A stretch of DNA of 64,000 nt from Limnohabitans sp. MMS-10A-178 (lineage in GTDB: Bacteria > Pseudomonadota > Gammaproteobacteria > Burkholderiales > Burkholderiaceae_C): NCBI RefSeq assembly GCF_003063375.1, contig NZ_NERY01000001.1:1488001-1552000 (forward strand). Reading direction: 5' to 3'. The notes under the pieces were generated by a model. It saw only the letters and a program-made list of their open reading frames with translations, did not search any database and was not told the DNA's origin. A program made the position numbers and the translations under genes. This document shows positions 34,666-43,934 of the stretch, piece after piece (position 1 is the stretch's first letter; each line of letters begins with the position of its first letter).

Positions 34666-35684
34666 GTTCTGAAAATACTGAATCATCCCTCACTGATAGC
34701 AACCACACGGGCAGCAAAGCCACGACTGCTGAAGCCTCCGGACATCAACAAAATGCAGGATCAAATTGGGAGCGCCAAGTGCTCTCTGATTTGGTCACTG
34801 GCAATTTGAAGGAGCAGCGAGCCGCCAGACGTTGGAAAGTCGGTTTGCGATTGGGCTGGTTGTGTTTTTGGGTGGTGGTCATGTGGCAAGTTTTGGCTCA
34901 CAACCAAACTTCAACCACCATCTCGACCCCCCATACTGCACTGGTCAATATCAAGGGTGAAATTGCGGATGGTGGTGATGCCAGTGCAGAAAATGTGGTG
35001 GCTTCCATGAGAGCGGCTTTGGAAGACTCGGGGTCACAGGGCTTGATCTTGCTCATCAATTCGCCAGGTGGCAGTCCTGTTCAGGCCGGCATCATCAGTG
35101 ATGAAATTTTGCGTTTGAAAGCGATTCATCAAAAACCTATCTATGCGGTTGTTGAAGAGTCTTGTGCGTCTGCTGCCTATTACATCGCTGCTTCCGCAGA
35201 CAAAATTTATGTCGACAAGGCCAGCATTGTTGGCAGCATTGGCGTGCTCATGGACGGCTTTGGCTTCACAGGGCTGATGGACAAGCTCGGTGTTGAAAGA
35301 AGGTTGATGACAGCGGGTGAAAACAAAGGATTTCTAGATCCGTTTAGCCCTCAAACAGAGGCCCAGAAAAAACATGCACAAACCATGTTGAACCACATCC
35401 ACTCGCAGTTTATAGCGGTGGTCAAAAAAGGCCGTGGCGATCGTTTGAAAGAAACCCCCGATATGTTCAGCGGCTTGTTTTGGACAGGTCAACAAGCGGT
35501 TGAGCTGGGTTTGGCAGACGATTTTGGCAGCATCGATCAAGTGGCGCGCGACGTGGTGAAAGCACAAGAATTGGTTGACTATTCGCGTCAAGACAATGTT
35601 GCAGAGCGCCTGGTGAAGCGCTTTGGCGCAGCCATGGGCGAGGGTGCCTGGAAAGCCATGCGCTCAACCGCTGTGATTCGCTAA
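34662..35684 (+). CDS. S49 family (SppA-like) membrane protease
   Basis: A 340-residue single-domain S49 peptidase. After a charged cytoplasmic tail of about 55 residues comes a transmembrane helix (GLRLGWLCFWVVVMW, about 62-76) and a ClpP/crotonase-type protease domain. The nucleophile Ser lies in ESCASAAYYIAAS (about 172) and the general-base Lys in GENKGFLDPF (about 226). Such enzymes cleave remnant signal peptides or membrane proteins. The length fits the half-size SppA (SppA36 type) rather than the E. coli tandem form. Start overlaps the Rieske stop by four bases. Confidence 0.9.
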   Translation: MSSENTESSLTDSNHTGSKATTAEASGHQQNAGSNWERQVLSDLVTGNLKEQRAARRWKVGLRLGWLCFWVVVMWQVLAHNQTSTTISTPHTALVNIKGEIADGGDASAENVVASMRAALEDSGSQGLILLINSPGGSPVQAGIISDEILRLKAIHQKPIYAVVEESCASAAYYIAASADKIYVDKASIVGSIGVLMDGFGFTGLMDKLGVERRLMTAGENKGFLDPFSPQTEAQKKHAQTMLNHIHSQFIAVVKKGRGDRLKETPDMFSGLFWTGQQAVELGLADDFGSIDQVARDVVKAQELVDYSRQDNVAERLVKRFGAAMGEGAWKAMRSTAVIR

Positions 35685-35726
35685 TCTGCGCTTGGGAAAA
35701 TCGCTTCAAATGGCTTGAGCAAAAGT

Positions 35727-36515
35727 TCAAGCGCCAATGGCAAACACGGCAGGTGTCTGGTTGTTCAAACCTTCAGGCATCGCTCCTGAATTGAACTGAC
35801 GCCATTGCTGTGTGGTTCTGCATTGGGTGAGGGCGCTTGGCAAGGTCAGCCCACTGCTGATGGCCAGTCGGCTGCCGTTTTGCAAGCTTTGCAGCAGCGC
35901 CGCCCAAAGCGCCGCATTGCGGTAAGGGGTCTCAATGAAGAGTTGAGTTTGCCCTGTCTTGAGCGCCAATTGCTCCAATTCTTTAATTCTCCGCGCCCGA
36001 TCTTGAGGCTCCTGGGGCAAGTAGCCTACAAACGCAAAATTTTGACCATTGAGGCCGCTGCTGGCCAATGCCAACAAAAGCGAAACTGGTCCAACCAATG
36101 CAATGACTGGAATGCCAAGTTCGTGTGCGGCACGAACAACAGAGCTGCCAGGGTCGGCAACGGCGGGCATGCCCGCTTCGCTCACCAGCCCCATGTCTTC
36201 ACCTGCCAATGCCATGGCCAACAAGGGCTTGGCATCAAAGCCGCCCAGATGATCGCCTTTTTTATGAACTTGCCTTGGCAACTCGGTGATGGTTTGCGTT
36301 TGAATGCTGGCTTTCAATGGCGAGCAGGCATCAATTCGTTTTAAGTAGGCGCGGGTGGTTTTAGCATTCTCGCAAATCCAATGCGTGATACCGGCTGCCG
36401 CTGCGATGGTGCCTGTTGGCATGACTTGGTTCAAGTCAATTTCTTGGCCGCAGCCAAAGTCAAGGGGGGCTGGAACCAAAAACAGTCGGCCCATTTTGGC
36501 GTTGGCATGGGTCAT
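35727..36515 (-). CDS. RsmI-like SAM-dependent methyltransferase (tetrapyrrole methylase family)
   Basis: A 262-residue protein of the tetrapyrrole methylase fold. The signature loop VSEAGMPAVADPGSSVV (about 110-126) corresponds to the ISDAGTP-like motif of RsmI, the 16S rRNA ribose C1402 methyltransferase, and ALVGPVSLLLALASSGL to the second conserved block. The N-terminus (GRLFLVPAPLDFGCG) differs from true RsmI, so this is probably the paralogue found next to maf in Burkholderiales; its substrate is unknown. It overlaps maf by four bases. Confidence 0.82.
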   Translation of the reverse strand: MTHANAKMGRLFLVPAPLDFGCGQEIDLNQVMPTGTIAAAAGITHWICENAKTTRAYLKRIDACSPLKASIQTQTITELPRQVHKKGDHLGGFDAKPLLAMALAGEDMGLVSEAGMPAVADPGSSVVRAAHELGIPVIALVGPVSLLLALASSGLNGQNFAFVGYLPQEPQDRARRIKELEQLALKTGQTQLFIETPYRNAALWAALLQSLQNGSRLAISSGLTLPSALTQCRTTQQWRQFNSGAMPEGLNNQTPAVFAIGA

Positions 36516-37129
36516 AGGATGTTGACTCCAGCCTCTCGCAGCATGAGGCAGGTGCGGATCAGCGGCAGACCAATCAAGGCGGTGGGATCATCGCTCTCTA
36601 TGCTTTCCAAAAGTGCAATGCCCATCCCTTCACTTTTGGCGCTGCCTGCACAGTCGTAGGGCTCTTCTGCGAGAAGGTAAGACTCAATTTCTGAATCGCT
36701 CAAGTCTCGAAATTTAACTTTGACTGCAGCCAAATCTGTTTTTTCAAAACGGGTGGTCAAACAAACCACAGACAAAGCCGTTTGAAAAATCACGGTTTTG
36801 CCTCGCATCCTTTGTAACTGAAGAGTGGCATTGGCGTGATTGCCTGGTTTGCCCAGCGGCTCGCCTTCTAAATCAGCTACCTGGTCAGAGCCAATCACCA
36901 CGGCTTGCGGATTCTTGAGAGCAACTGCGTGAGCCTTGGCAAGTGCCAATCTCATGGCCAGGTCTTTGGGTGACTCATTGGGGTGTGGGGTTTCGTCGAC
37001 ATCGGGCGCGGCAGTGTCAAACGGAATTTGCAACCGAGACAGCAATTCTTTGCGGTAGCGCGAGGTCGAACCCAAGATGACTGGGCGACCGGAATAGGGC
37101 GGATGGCGGTGTTGAGCGTCTTTGGACAT
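36512..37129 (-). CDS. Maf/YceF-type nucleotide pyrophosphatase
   Basis: A 205-residue Maf-family protein, homologous to YceF which hydrolyses 7-methyl-GTP in E. coli. The N-terminal phosphate loop is ILGSTSRYRKELLSRL (about 18-33), VIGSDQVADLEG gives the catalytic Asp region (about 78-89) and YDCAGSAKSEGMGIAL (about 158-173) is the substrate-specificity segment of the YceF branch. Its start is 25 bases from the divergent yceD start, an arrangement (maf against yceD-rpmF-plsX) conserved in proteobacteria. Confidence 0.9.
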   Translation of the reverse strand: MSKDAQHRHPPYSGRPVILGSTSRYRKELLSRLQIPFDTAAPDVDETPHPNESPKDLAMRLALAKAHAVALKNPQAVVIGSDQVADLEGEPLGKPGNHANATLQLQRMRGKTVIFQTALSVVCLTTRFEKTDLAAVKVKFRDLSDSEIESYLLAEEPYDCAGSAKSEGMGIALLESIESDDPTALIGLPLIRTCLMLREAGVNIL

Positions 37130-37154
37130 CCCTCAATTCTCTTACACTGAAGGC

Positions 37155-37724
37155 ATGCACAAAAATTTTGATTTGAATCGCCTCAATGTCAAGGCCTTTG
37201 CCAGGGAAAAAATTAGCTTGGAAGGCTCGCAAGACCTGTCTCAATTTGCACGATTGCTCGACCTAGAGGCCAAATTAGGCCCAGCTTCCCAAGAGGAATT
37301 GCCTATATCAACCCAAGTTTCATGGGCAATCCAAGGTGAGTTGGTGCCTGTTTCGGGCGGAGGCGAGCAAATTTGGCTTCACTTGAAGGCTGAGCTTCAT
37401 TTGCCCATGCAATGCCAGAGGTGCATGGGCGCCGTCAGAGTTTTGGTGAGCTCAGACCAGTCATTTCGCTTTGTGGCAGATGAGGCAACTGCAGAGGCTG
37501 AGGACGAGGCCTCAGAAGAGGATTTGTTGGTCCTCACCCCCGAATTGAATGTCTGGGAGCTCATAGAAGACGAGCTCATCATGTCGGCGCCCATCGTGCC
37601 TAAACACGATGTTTGCCCCACTTTGGTGCCAATGTCCGCTGTAGATGATGCTTTTGAGGACGCTCTTGATGCGCGACCCAACCCGTTTGCAGCACTGGCT
37701 CAATTGAAGAAAAAACCAAATTAA
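37155..37724 (+). CDS. yceD: DUF177 protein YceD
   Basis: A 189-residue protein of the YceD/DUF177 family, encoded ahead of rpmF in most proteobacteria and thought to be linked to 23S rRNA accumulation. The typical N-terminus KNFDLNRLNVKAFAREK fixes the ATG at 37155. The metal-binding-looking CQRCMG lies in the middle (about 86-91), with the conserved LTPELNVWELIEDELIMSAP and late Cys in KHDVCP. The tail is acidic, then FAALAQLKKKPN. Confidence 0.92.
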   Translation: MHKNFDLNRLNVKAFAREKISLEGSQDLSQFARLLDLEAKLGPASQEELPISTQVSWAIQGELVPVSGGGEQIWLHLKAELHLPMQCQRCMGAVRVLVSSDQSFRFVADEATAEAEDEASEEDLLVLTPELNVWELIEDELIMSAPIVPKHDVCPTLVPMSAVDDAFEDALDARPNPFAALAQLKKKPN

Positions 37725-37728
37725 AGGC

Positions 37729-37758
37729 TTGGTTTGAACTAAAACTTTGGGCTATAAT
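37729..37758 (+). promoter_or_regulatory. candidate sigma-70 promoter for rpmF
   Basis: A perfect -10 hexamer TATAAT at 37753-37758 and a weak -35 TTGGTT at 37729-37734 with an 18-base spacer. It begins 5 bases after the yceD stop and would start a transcript with a leader of about 145 bases before rpmF. Strong because of the -10; the -35 assignment is less certain. Confidence 0.65.
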
Positions 37759-37767
37759 CAGCGGCTT

Positions 37768-37867
37768 CGCGCCTTGCAAGGCGTGTTAGTCCATTTACTG
37801 TTTAACCCAAAGCTGCGTTGCGCTTTTATAGCGCTTGGGCTGAAAAGGGCAATCACACCGATTGCCC
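37768..37867 (+). promoter_or_regulatory. structured rpmF leader with three hairpins
   Basis: The leader has three successive inverted repeats: CGCCTTG/CAAGGCG at 37770-37783 (extending to 37768-37785 with a G-U and a C-G), CCCAA...GCGC / GCGC...TTGGG at 37806-37839, and GGGCAATC/GATTGCCC with loop ACACC at 37847-37867. None is followed by a T-run, so they look regulatory rather than terminating. Autoregulation by a ribosomal protein is an inference; leaders of L32 genes are not known to me as a named class. Confidence 0.5.
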
Positions 37868-37910
37868 CAATCTTCAAAAACGCTGCTTTCAACGCATCCA
37901 AGGAGCCATC

Positions 37911-38093
37911 ATGGCTGTTCAACAAAATAAAAAGTCACCTTCTAAGCGTGGCATGCATCGTTCACACAATGCGCTGAATGTGCCTGGTATCGCTGTCGAG
38001 CCAACCACTGGCGAAACGCACTTGCGTCACCACATCAGCCCTAACGGTTTTTACCGTGGCCGTCAAGTTCTGAAGAACAAATCAGAAGCCTAA
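37911..38093 (+). CDS. rpmF: 50S ribosomal protein L32
   Basis: The 60-residue bL32: [20 protein letters not shown] at the start, then [20 protein letters not shown] and the basic end [11 protein letters not shown]. The Cys residues of zinc-binding L32 forms are absent, as usual in beta- and gammaproteobacteria. A strong ribosome binding site, AAGGAG, is placed 6 bases ahead of the ATG. It has its own promoter and leader upstream and is followed by a terminator-like hairpin before plsX. Confidence 0.97.
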   Translation: MAVQQNKKSPSKRGMHRSHNALNVPGIAVEPTTGETHLRHHISPNGFYRGRQVLKNKSEA

Positions 38094-38110
38094 TTGACGC
38101 TTGAAATACG

Positions 38111-38154
38111 GGCCCGATGCTACTTTCTACGTAGCCTCGGGCCTTTGTATTTTT
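38111..38154 (+). terminator. hairpin terminator or attenuator between rpmF and plsX
   Basis: Thirteen-base arms GGCCCGATGCTAC / GTAGCCTCGGGCC with a single mismatch and a 7-base loop, followed by TTTGTATTTTT. It lies between rpmF and the fatty-acid genes and stops 13 bases before the plsX ATG, so it would end most rpmF transcripts while allowing some read-through. Confidence 0.85.
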
Positions 38155-38167
38155 GGTGATTGAAACC

Positions 38168-39238
38168 ATGTCCTCCAAAGAATTTTTCACCCTTGCTGTC
38201 GATTGCATGGGGGGTGATCACGGGCCAAGCGTCACTCTGCCTGCTTGCCGTCATTTTCTTGAAACGCATCCTGATGCTCGCTTGCGTTTGGTCGGAAGGG
38301 CTGCTGATTTGGCTTCTTTTCGCCATGAGCGGGCGGAGGTGGTTGTGGCCACTGAAGTGGTTGGGATGGATGACGCAGTGGAAGTGGCCCTGCGTAAGAA
38401 AAAAGATTCCTCCATGCGCATTGCCATTGAATTGGTGAAGTCCGGCGAAGCCGATGCAGCAGTTTCTGCCGGCAATACGGGTGCATTGATGGCAATTGCC
38501 CGCTACGTCTTAAAAACCATGGATGGCATTGATCGTCCGGCCATTGCTGGCCAAATGCCCAATTTCAAGGGCGGCGGCACCACCATGCTTGACTTGGGTG
38601 CCAATGTCGATTGCTCACCAGAGCACCTTTTGCAGTTTGCCGTCATGGGTTCCGCTTTGGTCTCTGTGTTGCAAGACAATGAAAGCCCCAGTGTGGGCCT
38701 GCTGAATATTGGCGAGGAAGCCATTAAAGGCAACGAAATCATCAAAAAGACAGGCGAATTGTTGCGATCTGCTGGTAACTCCGGCGATTTGAACTTTTAC
38801 GGCAATGTAGAAGGCAACGATATTTTCAAAGGAACAGTAGACATTGTGGTGTGCGATGGTTTTGTGGGTAATGTGGCTTTGAAGGCCAGCGAAGGCTTGG
38901 CAACCATGATGGGCGGATTCCTCAAGTCTGAGTTTTCTCGCAGCATCTTCACCAAAATTGCAGCTATCTTTGCTTATCCGGTTTTAAATTCCTTTAAAAA
39001 CAGAGTTGATCATCGCCGTTACAACGGTGCCGCTTTGTTGGGTTTGCGCGGCTTGGTTTTTAAAAGTCATGGCTCGGCCGACGAACTGGCGTTTGGAACG
39101 GCCCTGAACCGAGCGTATGATGCGGCCAGACATGAACTGCTTAGCCGTGTTGCTGCTCGAATTGCCCATGCTGCTCCTTTGTTGAATGCACAAATGGGGG
39201 CCCCAGACAATTCAGCCAACTCGGCCGCTATCGAATGA
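38168..39238 (+). CDS. plsX: phosphate acyltransferase PlsX
   Basis: Makes acyl-phosphate from acyl-ACP for phospholipid synthesis. The 356-residue protein has [11 protein letters not shown] at the N-terminus, [12 protein letters not shown] (about 98-109) and [15 protein letters not shown], as well as [16 protein letters not shown] (about 230-245), all PlsX hallmarks. ATG 38168 precedes the conserved strand by the usual 10 residues; GTG 38156 is an alternative. The stop overlaps fabH (ATGA). Confidence 0.96.
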   Translation: MSSKEFFTLAVDCMGGDHGPSVTLPACRHFLETHPDARLRLVGRAADLASFRHERAEVVVATEVVGMDDAVEVALRKKKDSSMRIAIELVKSGEADAAVSAGNTGALMAIARYVLKTMDGIDRPAIAGQMPNFKGGGTTMLDLGANVDCSPEHLLQFAVMGSALVSVLQDNESPSVGLLNIGEEAIKGNEIIKKTGELLRSAGNSGDLNFYGNVEGNDIFKGTVDIVVCDGFVGNVALKASEGLATMMGGFLKSEFSRSIFTKIAAIFAYPVLNSFKNRVDHRRYNGAALLGLRGLVFKSHGSADELAFGTALNRAYDAARHELLSRVAARIAHAAPLLNAQMGAPDNSANSAAIE

Positions 39239-40212
39239 CCATCTACTCTCGAATTTCTGGCACGGGCAGCTACTTGCCCCCAAGAAGACTGACCAATGCA
39301 GACCTGGTTGCAGAACTGGCCGCTCAAGGCATTGAGAGCTCTGACGAATGGATTGTTGAAAGAACGGGCATTCGAGCACGTCATTTTGTAGAGGCTGGTG
39401 TTGGCAGCAGTGACTTGGGTGCGGAAGCCGCCAAGCGCGCCATACAAGCTGCTGGTTGCCAAGCTTCAGACATCGATTTGATCATTGTGGCCACCTCAAC
39501 GCCAGACATGGTGTTTCCATCCACTGCCGCTTTGCTCCAGAACAAGCTTGGTATTGTGGGTTGTCCTGTTTTTGATGTGCAAGCCGTTTGCAGTGGCTTT
39601 GTTTATGCCATGACTGTGGCAGATGCCATGATTAAAACGGGCACGGCCAAGCGAGCATTGGTTATAGGCGCCGAAGTTTTCAGCCGCATACTCGATTTCA
39701 AAGATCGCACCACTTGCGTTTTGTTTGGTGATGGTGCTGGCGCTGTGGTTTTAGAGGCTTCCAGCACGCCTGGTATTTTGGCCACCGACATTCACGCCGA
39801 TGGCAAATATGCAGACATTCTTTGCGTGCCAGGGCATGTTTCGGGCGGTGCTATTTTGGGCGATCCCGTTCTGAAAATGGATGGTCAGGCGGTGTTTAAA
39901 TTGGCAGTTGGCGTGCTTGAAGAAACAGCTCGCGCCTCCCTGAGCAAGGCTGGTTTGAATGACACGGATATCGATTGGCTCATCCCTCACCAAGCCAATA
40001 TTCGCATCATGCAAAGCACTGCGCGCAAACTCAAAATGCCGATGGAAAAAGTCATTGTGACTGTAGACCAGCATGGCAATACCTCGGCTGCATCAATCCC
40101 ATTGGCACTAGATCATGGCATTCGCTCAGGCCAAATCCACAAAGGCCAGACCTTGATGTTAGAAGGCGTTGGCGGCGGCTTCACGTGGGGCTCAGTCCTT
40201 TTAAAATATTGA
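39235..40212 (+). CDS. fabH: beta-ketoacyl-ACP synthase III
   Basis: Starts fatty-acid synthesis by condensing acetyl-CoA with malonyl-ACP. The 325-residue protein shows the complete triad C119 ([11 protein letters not shown]), H252 ([11 protein letters not shown]) and N282 ([10 protein letters not shown]). The N-terminal [13 protein letters not shown] and the C-terminal [13 protein letters not shown] are typical. Coupled to plsX by a four-base overlap and followed by fabD after 18 bases. Confidence 0.97.
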   Translation: MTIYSRISGTGSYLPPRRLTNADLVAELAAQGIESSDEWIVERTGIRARHFVEAGVGSSDLGAEAAKRAIQAAGCQASDIDLIIVATSTPDMVFPSTAALLQNKLGIVGCPVFDVQAVCSGFVYAMTVADAMIKTGTAKRALVIGAEVFSRILDFKDRTTCVLFGDGAGAVVLEASSTPGILATDIHADGKYADILCVPGHVSGGAILGDPVLKMDGQAVFKLAVGVLEETARASLSKAGLNDTDIDWLIPHQANIRIMQSTARKLKMPMEKVIVTVDQHGNTSAASIPLALDHGIRSGQIHKGQTLMLEGVGGGFTWGSVLLKY

Positions 40213-40230
40213 AAATTTGCAACTGAAATC

Positions 40231-41181
40231 ATGACTGCAATTGCCATTGTTTTCCCAGGCCAAGGTTCCCAATCTGTGGGCATGTTGGATGCTTGGGGTG
40301 ATCACCCTGCGGTGCTAGAGACCCTGAAAGAGGCGTCCGATGCCATGGGCGAAAACTTATCTGCCCTGATTCATGAAGGGCCCAAAGAAGCCTTGGCCTT
40401 GACCACCAATACACAACCCGTGATGTTGGTTGCTGCCATTGCCGCCTACCGCGCATGGTTGGCCGAGGGCGGTGTTCAGCCAGCCGCGGTGGCAGGGCAT
40501 TCCTTGGGTGAGTATTCGGCTTTGGTTGCTTCGGGAGTTTTAAGTTTGGCGCAAGCCGCACCCTTGGTCAGATTTCGTGCTGCTGCCATGCAAGATGCGG
40601 TGGCCGTAGGCGCTGGCGCAATGGCTGCTGTTTTGGGCATGGAAGCGGCCAAAGTGATTGAAGGCTGCGCACAAGCCCAGGCCACATTCCCTGCAGACAG
40701 CGGTGAAGTCGTTGAGGCGGTGAACTTCAATGACCCGAGTCAAACCGTCATTGCGGGTAGCAAGGCGGCTGTCGAGAAGGCTTGCGAATTGCTCAAAGCC
40801 ATGGGGGCCAAGCGTGCTTTGAACTTGCCCGTGTCAGCGCCTTTTCATTCCAGCTTGATGAAGCCTGCCGCTGAAAAATTGAAAGAAAAACTTGCCAACA
40901 CCAGTTTTGCAACCCCACTGATTCCCGTCGTCAACAACATTGATGTGTCGGTTGAAACCAATGCCGATCGCATTCGCGATGCACTCTATCGACAGGCCTT
41001 TGGTCCCGTGCGATGGGTGGAATGTGTCCAAGCCATCAAGTCGCGTGGTATCAACACCTTGGTTGAGTGCGGTCCTGGCAAAGTACTGGCGGGCATGGTC
41101 AAACGAATTGATGCGGACATGACGGGATTGCCTTTGTTCGACCCTGCCTCATTGGCCGAAGTGAAAGGGGCTCTGGCATGA
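40231..41181 (+). CDS. fabD: malonyl-CoA:ACP transacylase
   Basis: Loads malonyl groups on ACP. The 316-residue protein has the N-terminal FPGQGSQSVGM, the nucleophile S91 in GHSLGEYSALVA and the catalytic H206 in SAPFHSSLM, with ECGPGKVL near the end. Normal length. The stop overlaps the fabG start (ATGA). Confidence 0.97.
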   Translation: MTAIAIVFPGQGSQSVGMLDAWGDHPAVLETLKEASDAMGENLSALIHEGPKEALALTTNTQPVMLVAAIAAYRAWLAEGGVQPAAVAGHSLGEYSALVASGVLSLAQAAPLVRFRAAAMQDAVAVGAGAMAAVLGMEAAKVIEGCAQAQATFPADSGEVVEAVNFNDPSQTVIAGSKAAVEKACELLKAMGAKRALNLPVSAPFHSSLMKPAAEKLKEKLANTSFATPLIPVVNNIDVSVETNADRIRDALYRQAFGPVRWVECVQAIKSRGINTLVECGPGKVLAGMVKRIDADMTGLPLFDPASLAEVKGALA

Positions 41182-41933
41182 GCGAGTCAAACACAGAAAA
41201 CAAAGGGCAAGTGGCTTTGGTCACGGGTGCCTCAAGGGGCATTGGCGCAGCCATTGCTTTGGAAATGGCCAAACAAGGCTTTCAAGTCATTGGGACAGCG
41301 ACCACAGACGAAGGTGCAGAGCGCATTTCGGCAGCTTTGTCGGCTTATTCAGGCTGCCGAGGTGCCAATTTGAATGTCAATGATGCTGCAGCAGGTGAGG
41401 CGCTCATCGATCAAATTGTGAAGTCACAAGGCGGCCTTCATGTGCTGGTCAACAATGCCGGCATTACGCGCGATACCTTGGCCATGCGCATGAAAGATGA
41501 CGATTGGGATGCCGTTTTGGATACCAATTTAAAGGCGGTATTTCGCATGAGCCGAGCGGCCATTCGTCCCATGATGAAGCAGCGATATGGCCGAATCATC
41601 AGCATTACCAGTGTGGTGGGGGCCTCTGGCAACCCAGGACAGGCCAATTACGCAGCAGCCAAGGCCGGCGTGGCCGGAATGACTCGGGCTTTGGCTCGCG
41701 AGTTGGGAAGTCGAAATATCACAGTCAATTGCGTTGCGCCCGGCTTTATTGCCACGGACATGACCGCCGCATTGCCAGAAGCACAACACCAAGCCCTGAT
41801 GGCTCAAATTCCATTGGGTAAACTAGGCTTGCCAGAGGATATTGCGCATGCAGTGTCCTATTTGGCCGGCCCTGGGGCTGCTTACGTTACGGGTCAGGAA
41901 TTGCATGTCAATGGCGGCATGCACATGTCCTGA
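41178..41933 (+). CDS. fabG: 3-oxoacyl-ACP reductase
   Basis: A 251-residue SDR that reduces the ketoacyl-ACP made by FabH/FabF with NADPH. The cofactor motif is TGASRGIGAAIA (about 16-27), NNAGITRD follows, and the catalytic Ser and Y-x3-K are in ISITSVVG and NYAAAKAG (about 140-160). The end VTGQELHVNGGMHMS is typical. It is followed by acpP after a 36-base gap that may carry an extra promoter (TAAAAT near 41934), as in E. coli. Confidence 0.97.
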   Translation: MSESNTENKGQVALVTGASRGIGAAIALEMAKQGFQVIGTATTDEGAERISAALSAYSGCRGANLNVNDAAAGEALIDQIVKSQGGLHVLVNNAGITRDTLAMRMKDDDWDAVLDTNLKAVFRMSRAAIRPMMKQRYGRIISITSVVGASGNPGQANYAAAKAGVAGMTRALARELGSRNITVNCVAPGFIATDMTAALPEAQHQALMAQIPLGKLGLPEDIAHAVSYLAGPGAAYVTGQELHVNGGMHMS

Positions 41934-41936
41934 TAA

Positions 41937-42206
<270 letters not shown>

Positions 42207-42212
42207 TCTGAG

Positions 42213-43457
42213 ATGACCCGTCGCCGCGTTGTTGTTACGGGCCTGGGATGTATCAGCCCCGTTGGAAACACGGTGGCGGAGGCATGGGCCAATCTCTTGG
42301 CAGGCCAGTCTGGTATTGGTCTGATTTCCAAATTTGACACTTCAGCGTTCTCTTGCAGAATTGCCGGAGAGGTGAAGGGCTTCAATTTGGAGCAGTACAT
42401 TGGTGCCAAAGAAGCGCGCACCATGGACACTTTCATCCACTACGGTATTGCGGCAGCTGTGCAAGCTGTAGAGGACGCGGGTTTGCCAGTTGGCGAAGCC
42501 TTGGATGAGGAACTTGCCACGCGCATAGCCTGTGTCATTGGCTCTGGCATTGGTGGTTTGCCCATGATTGAGCAAACCCATGTCGAGTACACAGCGCGGG
42601 GCCCTCGCAGAATTTCTCCTTTCTTTGTGCCAGCATCCATCATCAACATGATCGCGGGTCATGTGTCGATGCGTTTTGGTTTCAAAGGACCTAATTTGGC
42701 CGTTGTCACGGCATGCACCACAGGGCTCCACTGCATTGGCGAAGCCAGTCGCATGATTGAATATGGTGACGCAGACGTGGTAGTGGCGGGTGGCTCTGAA
42801 GCCACTATTTCCCCTTTGGGCTTGGGCGGCTTCGCAGCCATGCGCGCTTTGTCCACTCGCAACGACGATCCCGCGGCAGCTTCTAGGCCCTGGGACAAAG
42901 ACCGCGATGGTTTTGTGTTGGGCGAAGGTGCAGGTGTGATGGTGGTCGAAGAGTACGAGCATGCCAAAGCACGTGGCGCCAAAATTTACGCAGAAATTTG
43001 TGGTTATGGCATGAGCGCCGATGCAGGCCACATGACAGCGCCCAGCATGGACGGACCTCGCCGAGCCATGGTTTCTGCCATGCGCAATGCCGGCATCAAT
43101 TCAGATCAAGTGGGTTATTTGAATGCGCACGGAACGTCCACCCCTTTGGGCGATGTGAATGAAACCAACGCCATCAAAGCAGCACTGGGTGATCACGCCA
43201 AGAAAACACTGATCAGCTCTACCAAATCCATGACGGGTCACTTGTTGGGTGGTGCCGGGGGCATCGAGAGTGTGTTCACAGTGTTGGCCCTGCACCATCA
43301 AAAAGTGCCGCCCACTATCAACTTGGACAACCAAGATCCAGAATGCGATCTGGACTATTGCGCCAACACCGCGCGAGATGTCAATATTGAATACGCTTTA
43401 AAGAATAATTTTGGTTTCGGTGGTACCAACGGCAGCTTGGTTTTCCGTCGGGTTTAA
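42213..43457 (+). CDS. fabF: beta-ketoacyl-ACP synthase II
   Basis: Elongating condensing enzyme of 414 residues. Catalytic C168 in [12 protein letters not shown]306 in [11 protein letters not shown] and H343 in [13 protein letters not shown] form the KAS triad. N-terminal [15 protein letters not shown] and C-terminal [14 protein letters not shown] are typical. It starts 6 bases after the acpP stop. No terminator is visible before the next small gene, 5 bases on. Confidence 0.97.
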   Translation: MTRRRVVVTGLGCISPVGNTVAEAWANLLAGQSGIGLISKFDTSAFSCRIAGEVKGFNLEQYIGAKEARTMDTFIHYGIAAAVQAVEDAGLPVGEALDEELATRIACVIGSGIGGLPMIEQTHVEYTARGPRRISPFFVPASIINMIAGHVSMRFGFKGPNLAVVTACTTGLHCIGEASRMIEYGDADVVVAGGSEATISPLGLGGFAAMRALSTRNDDPAAASRPWDKDRDGFVLGEGAGVMVVEEYEHAKARGAKIYAEICGYGMSADAGHMTAPSMDGPRRAMVSAMRNAGINSDQVGYLNAHGTSTPLGDVNETNAIKAALGDHAKKTLISSTKSMTGHLLGGAGGIESVFTVLALHHQKVPPTINLDNQDPECDLDYCANTARDVNIEYALKNNFGFGGTNGSLVFRRV

Positions 43458-43462
43458 TTCTT

Positions 43463-43909
43463 TTGAATCAAAGCGCTCCATCGGTCGATTACCCGGTGGG
43501 GCGTTTTTTTTGGAGCGCTTGGATGGCGCTGGGTTTTTCGCTCCTCAGCATGTTGTCGCTGGCATTTTATTTTTGGTTTGGATGGATCGAAGGCTGGCCC
43601 TTGGCATGGCTGTCCGGCGCTTGGTTTTTACTCTCCCTGTACGCAGTGGTTTCTTTCAAACAGCTTTCCCCAAAGGCCTGGTTGTGTTGGACGGGACACG
43701 CTTGGGAAGTACAGTTGATGTTGACTGCGCCTTCACAAGTTGAACACGCTATCAGCGTCCATTTGGATTTTCAAAATTACTTCTTGGTGTCATTGAGCAA
43801 TCCCCATTCGGCTCGTCAGTGGTTTTGGGTTTCGAGGAAAGCATTTCCCGAGCGTTGGCATGGATTTCGTTGCGCTGTATATTCGCGTTCAGAGAGAATT
43901 TCTTTCTAA
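43463..43909 (+). CDS. YgfX-like small membrane protein
   Basis: A 148-residue protein with two transmembrane helices (about residues 18-42 and 47-66) and a cytoplasmic beta-rich tail ending QWFWVSRKAFPERWHGFRCAVY. The topology and the tail, which resembles the WLxADxMxxxEWRxLRRxL ending of E. coli YgfX (CptA), support a distant YgfX-like assignment. The TTG start is 5 bases after fabF, so it is probably read with the fab operon. In related genomes a protein like this lies between fabF and rpoE; here degP follows directly. Confidence 0.5.
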   Translation: MNQSAPSVDYPVGRFFWSAWMALGFSLLSMLSLAFYFWFGWIEGWPLAWLSGAWFLLSLYAVVSFKQLSPKAWLCWTGHAWEVQLMLTAPSQVEHAISVHLDFQNYFLVSLSNPHSARQWFWVSRKAFPERWHGFRCAVYSRSERISF

Positions 43910-43934
43910 AGAATCAAGTGGAGTTTTTTGGGTC

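Noticed and set aside
42342..43031. 229-codon minus-strand open frame opposite fabF
   Set aside because: Shadow of fabF with a composition typical of antisense frames.
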